Shown in pieces: positions 55,351-64,000 of a stretch of DNA of 64,000 bases (position 1 is its first letter; each line of letters starts with the position of its first letter). Under the pieces are notes generated by a model that made no database searches, was not told where the DNA came from, and saw nothing but the letters and a program-made list of their open reading frames with translations. Source of the stretch: Gallionellales bacterium 39-52-133 (GTDB lineage Bacteria; Pseudomonadota; Gammaproteobacteria; Burkholderiales; Gallionellaceae); the NCBI GenBank assembly GCA_002278935.1, contig NCJL01000002.1, forward strand, positions 1 through 64,000, written 5' to 3'. The position numbers were made by a program, and so were the translations under genes.

Positions 55351-56736
55351 TTAGTGCCCGGGTATAAACCATGCAAGCTTTTTCCTCAGGCTTACTACGC
55401 CTCCAATAATAATCAGCGTGGGCGCCTGCAATGTTTTTATTTCAGGATTGCCCGGCAAGGTTGCAAGGTTACCGCAAATTACCCTTTGCTGGGGCGTCGT
55501 TCCCTGTTGCACGATGGCTGCGGGGGTATTTTCCGGCAGACCATGCTTTATTAACTGTGCGCACAGCATTTCAAGTCCTTGCAAGCCCATGTAGACCACG
55601 ATGGTTTGCTTGGGGCGTGCGAGCATCTCCCAGTCGAGATCCATGCTGTTATCTTTTAAATGCCCTGTGACAAATACGCAGGATTGCGCATAGTCGCGAT
55701 GTGTCAGCGGAATCCCCGCATAAGTCGATACACCCGATGCCGCCGTGATTCCGGGTACAACCTGGAAATTGATTTTATGCTCGGCCAGTTTTTCGATTTC
55801 TTCACCACCGCGGCCAAAGATAAACGGATCGCCGCCTTTTAGCCGCAGTACCCGCTTGCCTTCCAGCGCCAGCCTGACCAGCAGATCGTTGATGCCTTCC
55901 TGCGGCAGGGTATGGTTGCCGCGCATTTTGCCGACAAAGATGCGCTCGGCATCGCGGCGTGTCATTTCAAGTATGGGTTTGGAAACCAGATTGTCGTAAA
56001 GTACGACATCCGCTTTTTGCATGAGTCTGAGCGCCTTAAACGTCAGCAAGTCAGGGTCTCCAGGTCCGGCGCCCACCAGGAAGACTTCACCTGTCGAAGT
56101 TTGTTCGCCGCGGCTCTCGCTTTCTATCATGGCTTGTAACATGGATTCGGCAGCAGTCTCATCGCCGGAAAACACTTTCTCCGCTATTGGGCCTTCAAAC
56201 ACATTTTCCCAGAAAATGCGTCTTTTTGCAGGGTTGGTAATATGTGTTTTTACCGATGCCCTGAAACGAGCGGAGAACGCGGCCAATTGGCTATACGCAT
56301 GCGGAATCATGGTTTCAAGCTTGCCGCGCAACATCCGTATCAGTACCGGAGATGCGCCACCGCTGGAAAATGCAACGACGATGGGGGAACGATCCAGAAT
56401 CGATGGCACGATGAAAGTGCACAGACCGGGATTATCAACCACATTAACGGGGATATTTCTTAGCTTGGCTTCCTTCGATACCAGTTCATTGGTTGCTTCC
56501 TCATCCGTTGCGGCGATGACCAGCAGAAAGCCATCCAGGTGGGATGGCTTAAAGCGTTCGGGAATATGCGAGATGCCTTGCAGGGATGCGAAGGCCGCAT
56601 CTATTTCGGGGGAAACAATGGTAACGAGTGCGCCAGCCTGAACCAGAAGCGAGGTTTTTCTAAAGGAAACATCTCCACCGCCAACGACGAGACACTTTTT
56701 TCCTTTTACATCTAAAAAAATGGGTAAATAATTCAT
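55351..56736 (-). CDS. cysG: Sirohaem synthase (multifunctional CysG)
   Basis: Makes sirohaem from uroporphyrinogen III: methylation, oxidation and iron insertion. 461 residues. The N-terminal CysG-B domain shows KKCLVVGGGDVSFRKTSLLV with DNPGLCTFIVPSI. The C-terminal methyltransferase domain shows VFLVGAGPGDPDLLTFKALRLMQ, MRGNHTLPQEGIN, RLKGGDPFIFGRGGEE and the VPGITAASGVSTYAGIPLTHRDYA loop. It follows dsrN by 36 bases on the same strand. Sirohaem made here would be the substrate of DsrN and the prosthetic group of DsrAB. Confidence 0.96.
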   Translation of the reverse strand: MNYLPIFLDVKGKKCLVVGGGDVSFRKTSLLVQAGALVTIVSPEIDAAFASLQGISHIPERFKPSHLDGFLLVIAATDEEATNELVSKEAKLRNIPVNVVDNPGLCTFIVPSILDRSPIVVAFSSGGASPVLIRMLRGKLETMIPHAYSQLAAFSARFRASVKTHITNPAKRRIFWENVFEGPIAEKVFSGDETAAESMLQAMIESESRGEQTSTGEVFLVGAGPGDPDLLTFKALRLMQKADVVLYDNLVSKPILEMTRRDAERIFVGKMRGNHTLPQEGINDLLVRLALEGKRVLRLKGGDPFIFGRGGEEIEKLAEHKINFQVVPGITAASGVSTYAGIPLTHRDYAQSCVFVTGHLKDNSMDLDWEMLARPKQTIVVYMGLQGLEMLCAQLIKHGLPENTPAAIVQQGTTPQQRVICGNLATLPGNPEIKTLQAPTLIIIGGVVSLRKKLAWFIPGH

Positions 56737-56772
56737 TTCAACCTTAGTTCTTGTTCAAAAAGTACAATTAGT

Positions 56773-58191
56773 TTATACAGTATAACTGCCAGTCAGCGTT
56801 GCTTCAGCGGGCACTGATTTTCCGGCTTGCCTGATTTGTTTAATATGCGCGACGAAACGGGGAGCCCAATGGCAATTGCCCACACTGCGCAAATGACAGT
56901 AGGAGGCGAGCAGATTGTTTTTCACGTAGCCATCATGCTTGCCATCTATGCCGTGGCCGCGTGTTACCTTGTACACAAACTTTGAGTCGTCGGGCAGGTT
57001 CTCCAGACTTGAATAATGAAACTCGTGTGCCTTGATGGCAAGCTCATCCAGATTTGTTTGCGGCCACGGGTGCAACTTGTTCTCTTCCAGATGCACATAG
57101 CCGCGGCCTACGGGTTTGTTATGCATGACCACATCGCCTGGTATCGCACCAACCATGGCATGAGTGTTTCCCTTGTAGGTAATTTGTCGCGACAAATACA
57201 TTAATCCGCCACATTCGGCGTACACCGGCATGCCAGCGTCAATGGCATTTTTGATGTTTGTGCGCATGGAGCTGTTGGCTTCAAGTTCTGCGGCAAACAC
57301 TTCGGGAAATCCGCCACCGATAAAAAGTGCATCAACTTCCGGTAGTTGCGCATCCTGGGTAGTGTCGAACGGAACCAACTCCGCGCCCGCTTGGGTCATG
57401 GCATCCAAATCATCCGAGTAATAAAAACCGAAAGCGCGATCCCGTGCAATGCCAATACGTACTTTAGGTGCTAAAGGAAACGGTGTGACCGTCGCCAGAT
57501 GAGGAGCGTTCAGCGCGGGCATTCTGGATATGGATAGTAGTTTGTCCAGATCAACCTGCGACTCGATAGCTGCGCCCAGCGCCTCTATTCGGGCCGATGA
57601 TTCCCTGGATTCGTTACTGGGCATCAGACCAAGATGGCGCTCAATGATCATCAGTCTTTCATCATGCTGGATTGCTCCAACGACAGGCACATCAGTATAG
57701 TGAGTAATGACTTCGCGCAGTTTGGACTCGTGCCTGCTGCCGCCAAGATTATTCAGAATGACGCCGGCAATTTTGATGTCCTTGTCAAAGGCCTGATAGC
57801 CAAGGATCAACGGCGCGATGCCTCTTGTCATGCCTCGCGCATCAATCACCAGCACGACGGGCAGATCCAGCACCTTGGCGAGGGCCGCATTGCTGTTACT
57901 GCCATCCAGCGCGAGGCCGTCATAGAGCCCCTTGTTGCCTTCAACCAGGTTGAATTCAGAACTGTTGCGCACGAAGGTATCAACCACCTCGTCGCGCTCC
58001 ATCAGATACAAATCCAGGTTGAAGCAAGGGCGGCCGCTGGCTTGGGATAGCCACATCGGGTCGATGTAGTCGGGGCCTTTTTTATAGGGTTGAACGGAAT
58101 GACCGCGCATTTTCAGCGCGGCACACAGTCCTATGCTGACCGTGGTTTTTCCGGATGATTTGTGGGCGGCAGAAATCAGCACCCGGTTCAT
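56773..58191 (-). CDS. dsrN: DsrN, sirohaem amidase (cobyrinate a,c-diamide synthase family)
   Basis: 472 residues of the CobB/CbiA family. The N-terminal P-loop ISAAHKSSGKTTVSIGLC (residues 7-24) and GNKGLYDG lie in the ATPase domain. The C-terminal type-I glutaminase domain has GGGFPEVFAAELEANSSMR and VYAECGGLMYLSRQI (nucleophile Cys). In sulfur oxidisers DsrN amidates sirohaem for the reverse Dsr. The start follows dsrP by 4 bases, in the order dsrK-L-J-O-P-N known from Allochromatium. A cobalamin role is the alternative, but no cob genes are present. Confidence 0.92.
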   Translation of the reverse strand: MNRVLISAAHKSSGKTTVSIGLCAALKMRGHSVQPYKKGPDYIDPMWLSQASGRPCFNLDLYLMERDEVVDTFVRNSSEFNLVEGNKGLYDGLALDGSNSNAALAKVLDLPVVLVIDARGMTRGIAPLILGYQAFDKDIKIAGVILNNLGGSRHESKLREVITHYTDVPVVGAIQHDERLMIIERHLGLMPSNESRESSARIEALGAAIESQVDLDKLLSISRMPALNAPHLATVTPFPLAPKVRIGIARDRAFGFYYSDDLDAMTQAGAELVPFDTTQDAQLPEVDALFIGGGFPEVFAAELEANSSMRTNIKNAIDAGMPVYAECGGLMYLSRQITYKGNTHAMVGAIPGDVVMHNKPVGRGYVHLEENKLHPWPQTNLDELAIKAHEFHYSSLENLPDDSKFVYKVTRGHGIDGKHDGYVKNNLLASYCHLRSVGNCHWAPRFVAHIKQIRQAGKSVPAEATLTGSYTV

Positions 58192-58195
58192 AGAA

Positions 58196-59389
58196 TTAAG
58201 CGTCGTTCTTGGCGGCTACCACGGCAGCATCATGAGGCATGGTATTGAACACACGGGTGCCGATGAGTGTGATGAGGTAAGCGATAGCAAGACCGCCGAA
58301 ACCCAGCAGTGCTTCAGGCAGGGAGGGAATATACTTGGCTATCTGGCCATCGCCAAAACTGCTGCTAACTTCGTAGCCAGGGAAGATGGAAAGTGGATAG
58401 GCCTGTCCGCCGATAATGAACACATACAGCAGCGCAAAACTTCCAAATACCACGAGTGCAGATGCTGTCACGACTGATTTGGTGCCGCCCAGTCCGGGGG
58501 TATAAATCAGTGCAGCGGGGATGAGACTGCCTATGAGTATGTAGCCGCCCCAGAACATCATGGGATAGATTCCGCCATCGCGCAGGATGAAAAGTTCAAA
58601 TCCTGTCTGCTTGGCAAAGTACAGATTGGTCATATGATAGGCCGCAACCAGATACAGCGAGCTGATGACGAACAGGCCCAGCAAGTTTTTCATGCGTTTC
58701 AGAATGGCGGGATCAAGTATTTTGTTGTTCCATGCAAACATCGCTGCCTGCACCAGCAGGAATACGGCCATGCCCCATGCAAACGAAAGCACGATGAACA
58801 TCGGCGGCAGCAATGCGGAAGCATAAGCCTGGCGCACAACCAGGAAGGCGAAAATCAGGCCGGTCCCGGAGGTGAGGATTACGCGCCATGCAAACATCGC
58901 AAGGCCAACCGGCTTGGACCATACATACATGCGCTTTTCCATCGAGGTCCACAGATAGACCACAGCAAGACCAAAGAATCCGCTATACAGGAAAATATTC
59001 CAGGCAAATACCGACGTAGGATTGAAATAGGTCGCAGCAATGATGATGCGATCAGGCCGTCCCAGATCCAGCATCAACACTGCCAAACCACCCGCCAAAA
59101 GGCCGACGGCAATAATAGCTGCCAGCGGTGTTCTGATTTTGTAAGGAGCCTGTCCGAACACTGTTCCTATAGAGCCAATGTTGAGCACGCCGGATGCTGC
59201 AACAATCATGAAAATCGCAAAGACATGAGGCAAGCCCCACACAATCTGGTTATTCATGCCGCTTACGATATGGCCATGCTCTTCCATCTGATGCATGCCC
59301 AGGTACCCCAGGAATACAATAAACAAGCCCAAAGCAGCAAGGGCATAGAAATAGCGTGATTCGTTGCGTGAAAAGGAGGTAGATGACAT
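58196..59389 (-). CDS. dsrP: DsrP, NrfD-type integral membrane subunit
   Basis: 397 residues with about ten membrane helices, belonging to the NrfD/PsrC family. Early NESRYFYALAALGLFIVFLGYLG and a middle segment with VWGLPHVFAIFMIVAASG precede charged loops. As part of DsrMKJOP it exchanges electrons between the quinone pool and the periplasmic DsrO and DsrJ. It is 5 bases downstream of dsrO. The N-terminal ATG is supported by neighbouring AAGGAGG. Confidence 0.9.
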   Translation of the reverse strand: MSSTSFSRNESRYFYALAALGLFIVFLGYLGMHQMEEHGHIVSGMNNQIVWGLPHVFAIFMIVAASGVLNIGSIGTVFGQAPYKIRTPLAAIIAVGLLAGGLAVLMLDLGRPDRIIIAATYFNPTSVFAWNIFLYSGFFGLAVVYLWTSMEKRMYVWSKPVGLAMFAWRVILTSGTGLIFAFLVVRQAYASALLPPMFIVLSFAWGMAVFLLVQAAMFAWNNKILDPAILKRMKNLLGLFVISSLYLVAAYHMTNLYFAKQTGFELFILRDGGIYPMMFWGGYILIGSLIPAALIYTPGLGGTKSVVTASALVVFGSFALLYVFIIGGQAYPLSIFPGYEVSSSFGDGQIAKYIPSLPEALLGFGGLAIAYLITLIGTRVFNTMPHDAAVVAAKNDA

Positions 59390-59394
59390 GTGTT

Positions 59395-60123
59395 TTATAT
59401 TCCTTCGTAGCGAACGCCGGTATTCAGACCAAGATCAGCTCTGATCTGAGTGGATGCAACAGAGCGAATACGCTTGGCAATCGCACTTTCCGGATCGTTC
59501 AGGTCGCCAAACAGAATCGCATTGTGCCCTGCTTTGGAACAGGCTTCGGCGCAAGCTGTGGTTTCACCCTTGTCGACGCGATGCACACACAGCGTGCAGC
59601 TTTCTACCGTACCTTTGCCGCGGGGCACTTCGGTTTTTTGATCGGTCAGCACTTCATGCACAAAGGATCTGGCCTGATACGGACAAGCCATTACGCAGTA
59701 GCGGCAACCGATACATATGTGTTTATCTACCAGCACGATACCGTCGGCACGCTTGAAAGAAGCCTGGGTAGGGCATACATCGACACAGGGAGGGTGCTCG
59801 CAGTGCTGGCACATCATAGGCAAGGAAGAGACACGGTCTGTCAGCGTGTCTCTTAACTGGACCTTGCGTATCCATTGCGCATCGGTAGGCTTGGTGGCGG
59901 GTGCGAGTCCATTCTCTGTATTGCAGGCAGTCACGCAATCATTACAACCTGTTTCACACTGGTTGTTGTCTATCAGCATGCCCCAGCGTACTTTATTGGT
60001 GATCATGCCGGGCGCGATTGCCAAACCGGCAAGACCAATGGATGATTTGGTCAGAAACTCTCTGCGATCAAGATTAGTCTTGGGATCAGCATTGGTTTTG
60101 TTGTCAAGATTGGCCTGGTTCAT
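59395..60123 (-). CDS. dsrO: DsrO, periplasmic four-cluster ferredoxin
   Basis: 242 residues from the ATG at 60123, which has GGAGG 7 bases upstream; the frame opens 14 codons earlier inside dsrJ. A Tat signal (LDRREFLTKSSIGLAGLAI) exports the protein folded. Four 4Fe-4S sets are visible: CETGCNDCVTAC, CQHCEHPPCVDVC, CIGCRYCVMACPYQAR and CTLCVHRVDKGETTACAEAC. It is the electron-transfer subunit beside DsrP. Confidence 0.94.
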   Translation of the reverse strand: MNQANLDNKTNADPKTNLDRREFLTKSSIGLAGLAIAPGMITNKVRWGMLIDNNQCETGCNDCVTACNTENGLAPATKPTDAQWIRKVQLRDTLTDRVSSLPMMCQHCEHPPCVDVCPTQASFKRADGIVLVDKHICIGCRYCVMACPYQARSFVHEVLTDQKTEVPRGKGTVESCTLCVHRVDKGETTACAEACSKAGHNAILFGDLNDPESAIAKRIRSVASTQIRADLGLNTGVRYEGI

Positions 60124-60497
60124 TTGCGTGCCTCCGCTGGAACTTTTCTCTTGCTGGTATGGCATTCAAAGCAGTCAAGTTTGACCGCGGCATAGGTATG
60201 GCAGCCCTGGCAAAAAGCTTTGTCACTACCCAATACATTGTTGGTTTCTTTGCCGGCATGACATTCAACACAGTCAGCGAGACTATGTTTTTGTCCGCGT
60301 ATGCCCTTGTGCATGGTCTCATCGCGCTGATGCTTGAGGAGATTCATATGGATTTTGCGCATTTCCATGGGTTCTTCGACGCACTTACCGCCCTTGCCAA
60401 TATCAAGCGGAATACTATGAGGTTTGTCCGCAGCCGAAGCTGTGGCGGCGATCATTACCGAAAAAAGTATCGCAGTGAGTCGAATCGCCATTTTCAT
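60120..60497 (-). CDS. dsrJ: DsrJ, triheme cytochrome c
   Basis: 125 residues with a signal peptide (1-22) and three haem motifs: CVECH (76-80), CQGCH (96-100), CFECH (109-113). An extra Cys39 in GKGGKCVEEPMEM occupies the place of the cysteine that is a haem ligand in Allochromatium DsrJ. The MNLLKHQRDETMH region is typical. It shares its first base with the dsrL stop, and its end overlaps the dsrO start by four bases, so translation is coupled. Confidence 0.95.
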   Translation of the reverse strand: MKMAIRLTAILFSVMIAATASAADKPHSIPLDIGKGGKCVEEPMEMRKIHMNLLKHQRDETMHKGIRGQKHSLADCVECHAGKETNNVLGSDKAFCQGCHTYAAVKLDCFECHTSKRKVPAEARK

Positions 60498-62440
60498 TAT
60501 TCACCCAGACCCATTTGAATATAACCAGTCGGACAAACGTCAGCGCATATGTGGCAACCGATACACTTGTTGTAGTCTGTATCAACGTAACGGCCCAGCG
60601 TAGATTTAGCTTTTGGCACACGGAAAACTGCGGTCTGCGGGCAATACACTACACAGTTGTCGCACTCGAAACACATGCCGCAGCTCATGCAGCGTTTGCC
60701 TTCAGCGACAGCCTCTTTTTCAGAAAGCGCCTCGATACGTTCTTCGAAGTTACCCAAAGCGGTTTGCTTGTCGAGTGTAATGATATGGCGCTGATTACGG
60801 GGTGTGAATGCAAAATGGCCCAGGAATAACTCATCATGTGGAATGATGTAGCGATCTGAACGATTGTCAAAATTATGCACCGCAGCGGTCGAACGATCGG
60901 TGCCGCGCATGGGTTCATGCGCCTCAGTCAGAGGCAGACCCTTTTCAACCAGCTTCCGCATCAGGTCAAATTGGTGCGCATCGATTTTTGGACGCTTGCC
61001 CAGTTCCTGACCGGCGAGGAACTGATCGATTCCGTCCGCAGCAATTGAACCGTGACCGATAGCGGTGGTTAACAGATGTGGCTTGATTACGTCGCCACCG
61101 GCGAAAATGCCGGGTTTGCCGGTAATCTGGTAATTTCTGTCGGTTGAAATGGCACCTTTGCCGTTGTCAAACTCTTCCAGTCCGGTAAAGTCCACACCCT
61201 GACCAATCGCCGATACAAACAGATCGCCTTCGATATCGAATTCCGAGCCGTCAATTTTCTTGATATCAAGTTTGCCGCCAACAATCTTGGCGTCACATTT
61301 TGCAACGCGCAGCGCAGTTGCGCGGCCGTTGGTTTTAATCACCGCAACAGGCATCAGGCTGCCCTGAATTGAAATACCTTCGGCCAGCGCCTGCTCAATT
61401 TCATGCTTGTTGGCTGCCATCTTGTCGATGCCAAAGATGGAGATCAATGTCACTTCTGCACCCTGCTTGGCTGAAATAGAAGCTACGTCGTGTGCCATAT
61501 GGCCGGCGATCGCTTTATCCAGATCAGTTGGGTTGGCTTTTTCAATATGACCTAGACGACGCGCCACTGTAGCCACGTCGATGGACGTATCGCCACCCCC
61601 GACTACCACTACGCGTTTGCCTACATGCTGCAGACGACCCTGGTTGAACGCATCCAGGAATGAGGTTGCCGTTACCACGTTGGGTGCATCCGCGTCGGGA
61701 ACAGGCAATGCGCGACCGGCTTGTGCGCCCATGCCCAGGAATACTGCGTCAAAATCCTTGCGGATCTGTTCCAGTGTGATGTCTTTGCCCACGCGGCACT
61801 TCATGCGGGTTTTAACGCCCAGTTCAATAATGCGGTTAATTTCCGCATCCAGAATTTCACGCGGTGTACGGAAGCCAGGAATACCATAACGCATCATGCC
61901 GCCCAGCAGTTCGTGGTCGTCAAAAATGGTTACATCGTGGCCCTTAAGAGCGAGCTGATAGGCACAAGACAATCCGCCAGGACCACCGCCCAGAATGGCA
62001 ACTTTCTTGCCGGTAGGCTTGCTGGTGTTTACATATTTAAGGTTGTTTTCAATCGCGTATTCGCCCAGGAAATGCTCAACCGAGTTAATGCCGACATGGT
62101 CTTCAACTTCATTGCGGTTACAGCCGGTTTCACAGGGAGCAGGACACACACGTCCCATCACGGACGGGAATGGATTGGCTGATGTCAGCCTGCGCCATGC
62201 ATACTCCTGCCAAGTCACGCCTGCGGGTGGTTTTTCAGTGCCGCGTGTAATGGCAAGATATCCGCGGATATCTTCGCCTGCTGGACAACTGCCCTGACAG
62301 GGTGGCGTGGACTGAATGTAAGTCGGGCACTTATAGGTGTAACTTGACTGAAATATCTTGTCGCGCAATGGCGTGCCTTTTGTGTCACCATCTTTGAATC
62401 GGCGGAAGTTTAAAACTTTTTCTTCAGTAGTTCCTGACAT
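60497..62440 (-). CDS. dsrL: DsrL, NAD(P)H:acceptor oxidoreductase of the reverse Dsr pathway
   Basis: 647 residues of the GltD-like family, with a C-terminal ferredoxin domain. An N-terminal Fe-S segment (CQGSCPAGEDI, CPAPCETGCNRNEVEDHVG) is followed by FAD binding (VAILGGGPGGLSCAYQLALKG) and nucleotide binding (VVVVGGGDTSIDVATVARR). The tail carries CMSCGMCFECDNCVVYCPQ and CIGCHICADVCPTG, two 4Fe-4S clusters. DsrL couples DsrAB electrons to NAD(P)+ and marks the oxidative (reverse) pathway. It follows dsrK by 28 bases. Confidence 0.95.
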   Translation of the reverse strand: MSGTTEEKVLNFRRFKDGDTKGTPLRDKIFQSSYTYKCPTYIQSTPPCQGSCPAGEDIRGYLAITRGTEKPPAGVTWQEYAWRRLTSANPFPSVMGRVCPAPCETGCNRNEVEDHVGINSVEHFLGEYAIENNLKYVNTSKPTGKKVAILGGGPGGLSCAYQLALKGHDVTIFDDHELLGGMMRYGIPGFRTPREILDAEINRIIELGVKTRMKCRVGKDITLEQIRKDFDAVFLGMGAQAGRALPVPDADAPNVVTATSFLDAFNQGRLQHVGKRVVVVGGGDTSIDVATVARRLGHIEKANPTDLDKAIAGHMAHDVASISAKQGAEVTLISIFGIDKMAANKHEIEQALAEGISIQGSLMPVAVIKTNGRATALRVAKCDAKIVGGKLDIKKIDGSEFDIEGDLFVSAIGQGVDFTGLEEFDNGKGAISTDRNYQITGKPGIFAGGDVIKPHLLTTAIGHGSIAADGIDQFLAGQELGKRPKIDAHQFDLMRKLVEKGLPLTEAHEPMRGTDRSTAAVHNFDNRSDRYIIPHDELFLGHFAFTPRNQRHIITLDKQTALGNFEERIEALSEKEAVAEGKRCMSCGMCFECDNCVVYCPQTAVFRVPKAKSTLGRYVDTDYNKCIGCHICADVCPTGYIQMGLGE

Positions 62441-62468
62441 TACCTATCTCCTAAATATAACTTTTATC

Positions 62469-63995
62469 TTATTTGTCGCCAAGTTTGATTGCATTGCTGA
62501 CTAACTGGTGTACACCGCCAATCAAGCGCCTGTCGAAACCGTAATACGGTAATACTTTTGTAAACTGTGCTTTGCAAATTGCGCAAATACAAGCCATGAA
62601 GTTTACGCCGTGTGCGTCAACTACATGTTGCAGGGCTTCCATGCGCGGTAATGAACCTTTAACACGCAGATCCAGCAAGTCATCCGTGAGCAAACCACCA
62701 CCACCACCACAGCAGAACGTTTGCTCGTGCGTGGTACCTTCAGGCATTTCGTGGAAATGATTGGCGACGGCCTTCACGATATTGCGTGGAATTTCAAACT
62801 GGCCGCCAAATGTATCACCCATGCCGGACCCGCGAGCAACGTTACATGAGTCATGGAAGGTAATGATGTGTTTGTCATTGGCCTCTTTGTCGAAGGTGAT
62901 GATTTTCTTCTCAGCCAGATCCCAAGTCAGCTCGCAAATATGCATGGGCTGCTTGTAACGGTGGTCAAGCTGCTTTTGCAATTCGATTGCGTACGGATCT
63001 TTTCCACCATCACCAACGCCAATGAGGGTATTCCAGAAACTGTATGCCACACGCCAGGCATGTCCGCACTCACCAACAACAATACGTTTTACGCCCAGTT
63101 CAAGTGCAGCCTGGCGGATGCGCAATGCGATTTTGCGCATCTGCTCGTAGTTGCCGATAAACATACCAAAGTTGCCAGCTTCTGAAGACATGGACGAGAG
63201 CGTCCAGCTGATGCCCGCGGCATGAAACACCTTGGCATAACCAATCAGGCTGTCAATATGTGGCTCCGCAAAGAAATCAGCCGAAGGCGTGATCAAAAGG
63301 ACTTCCGCGCCTTTTACATCGAGAGGGAAGCGAATATCAAAGCCGGTATCTTCTTTGGTGTCTTCTTCCAGACCTTCCAGCGTGTCGATTAACGCTGGTT
63401 TAGGTAAGCCGAGATTGTTACCAATGGCATGTACTTTGCCGATAATCTCATTGGAATATTTCTGACCATAACCCGCTGAATCCAGAATTTCCCGAGCGGC
63501 CATGGTAATTTCGGCTGTATCAATTCCGTAAGGACAAAACACTGAACAACGACGGCATTCTGAACATTGATGGTAATAGTTATACCACTCATCCAGTACT
63601 TCACGGGTCAGGTCGCGTGCGCCGACCAGCCAAGGGAACAGCTTGCCGGGCAGGGTGAAATAGCGGCGATATACGCTGCGCATCAAGTCCTGTCTTGCGA
63701 CAGGCATGTTTTTGGGATCACCAGTACCTATGAAATAGTGGCACTTGTCGGAACAGGCGCCGCAATGTACACAGGCATCCATGTAAACTTTAAGCGAGCG
63801 ATATTTGCCGAGCAGCTCGCCCATTTTGCCTATTGCTTTATCGTGCCAGTCTGGCGTCTCAAAAACCGGAAACCCCAGATTCTCCTGGATTTTATCGCTT
63901 GCAACGAAAGTCTTTACATCGGCCATTGCTCCCGGCACAACTGCAGGCGCAATGTTAAATACTCTGTAAGGTGGAGCTTTGATTTCTGTTGCCAT
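62469..63995 (-). CDS. dsrK: DsrK, HdrD-like iron-sulfur subunit
   Basis: 508 residues, complete: its ATG is at 63995, five bases from the window edge. Two ferredoxin motifs, CVHCGACSDKC and CSECRRCSVFCPYG, lie in the first third. The C-terminal CCG domain shows HDSCNVARGSGM and FCCGGGGGLLTDDL, which hold the non-cubane cluster in heterodisulfide-reductase relatives. DsrK is the cytosolic catalytic subunit of DsrMKJOP, thought to act on DsrC-trisulfide. dsrM, C and AB should lie just upstream, outside the window. Confidence 0.95.
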   Translation of the reverse strand: MATEIKAPPYRVFNIAPAVVPGAMADVKTFVASDKIQENLGFPVFETPDWHDKAIGKMGELLGKYRSLKVYMDACVHCGACSDKCHYFIGTGDPKNMPVARQDLMRSVYRRYFTLPGKLFPWLVGARDLTREVLDEWYNYYHQCSECRRCSVFCPYGIDTAEITMAAREILDSAGYGQKYSNEIIGKVHAIGNNLGLPKPALIDTLEGLEEDTKEDTGFDIRFPLDVKGAEVLLITPSADFFAEPHIDSLIGYAKVFHAAGISWTLSSMSSEAGNFGMFIGNYEQMRKIALRIRQAALELGVKRIVVGECGHAWRVAYSFWNTLIGVGDGGKDPYAIELQKQLDHRYKQPMHICELTWDLAEKKIITFDKEANDKHIITFHDSCNVARGSGMGDTFGGQFEIPRNIVKAVANHFHEMPEGTTHEQTFCCGGGGGLLTDDLLDLRVKGSLPRMEALQHVVDAHGVNFMACICAICKAQFTKVLPYYGFDRRLIGGVHQLVSNAIKLGDK

Positions 63996-64000
63996 TATTA

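Noticed and set aside
1..64000. tRNA genes, CRISPR arrays, insertion sequences and prophage genes
   Set aside because: I looked through the intergenic regions and saw none; a tRNA or CRISPR scan would confirm.

Overview
The window looks like chromosomal DNA of a chemolithotrophic, sulfur-oxidising betaproteobacterium, probably of the Nitrosomonadales/Gallionellaceae/Sulfuricellaceae type. Three things point there: the beta-type 5S rRNA end, housekeeping gene orders typical of the class (rpe-gph-trpE, dusB-fis-purH, gltB-gltD-hemE, ridA-recG-ubiC), and sulfur-oxidation genes (soxCD and a reverse-type dsr operon carrying dsrL and dsrN). This placement is inferred from gene content; no database search was possible.

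Layout. 1-1.4 kb: end of an rRNA operon and a DUF3494 (ice-binding-like) lipoprotein. 1.5-10 kb: rpe-gph-trpE on the minus strand; apaG, a methyltransferase and mltA on the plus strand; then an HD phosphodiesterase, dsbC and a UbiH-family monooxygenase on the minus strand. 10-12.3 kb: an NHL-repeat lipoprotein. 12.4-19 kb: dusB-fis-purH-purD, hemF, a 23-codon lysine-rich gene found by eye, and a cold-shock gene. 18.8-26.4 kb, minus strand: ffh, a CbbY-like phosphatase, ridA, recG, ubiC, a DUF2314 lipoprotein and ubiA. 26.4-31 kb: ypjD-like gene, soxC-soxD and a DUF302 lipoprotein. 31-41 kb: gltB, gltD, hemE, priA. 41-43.5 kb: two unusual c-type cytochromes and a sensor-only membrane protein. 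43.5-50 kb: molybdenum-cofactor genes (moaA, mobA-mobB-moaD-moaE-moaC, mog), an ankyrin membrane protein and selD. 50-64 kb, all minus strand: an FAD-linked oxidase, the cytochrome bc1 genes, an unrecognised exported protein, cysG, and dsrN-P-O-J-L-K, cut by the window edge just upstream of dsrK.

How the parts fit. SoxC is a molybdoenzyme, and most genes for its cofactor lie 14 kb away. CysG makes siroheme and DsrN amidates it for the reverse dissimilatory sulfite reductase, whose DsrAB subunits are not in the window. DsrMKJOP passes electrons across the membrane, and the adjacent bc1 complex is a plausible partner in the quinone pool.

The most unexpected signal is non-coding. A 15-base sequence, ATTCAATATAATCAA, occurs four times exactly and three times with one mismatch in 64 kb. 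In six of the seven copies its right half fits the IHF consensus WATCAANNNNTTR. A second layer consists of interspersed inverted repeats in the purH-purD, gltB-gltD, gltD-hemE, mog-oxidase and trpE-gph gaps. No tRNA, CRISPR array, insertion sequence or prophage was seen.
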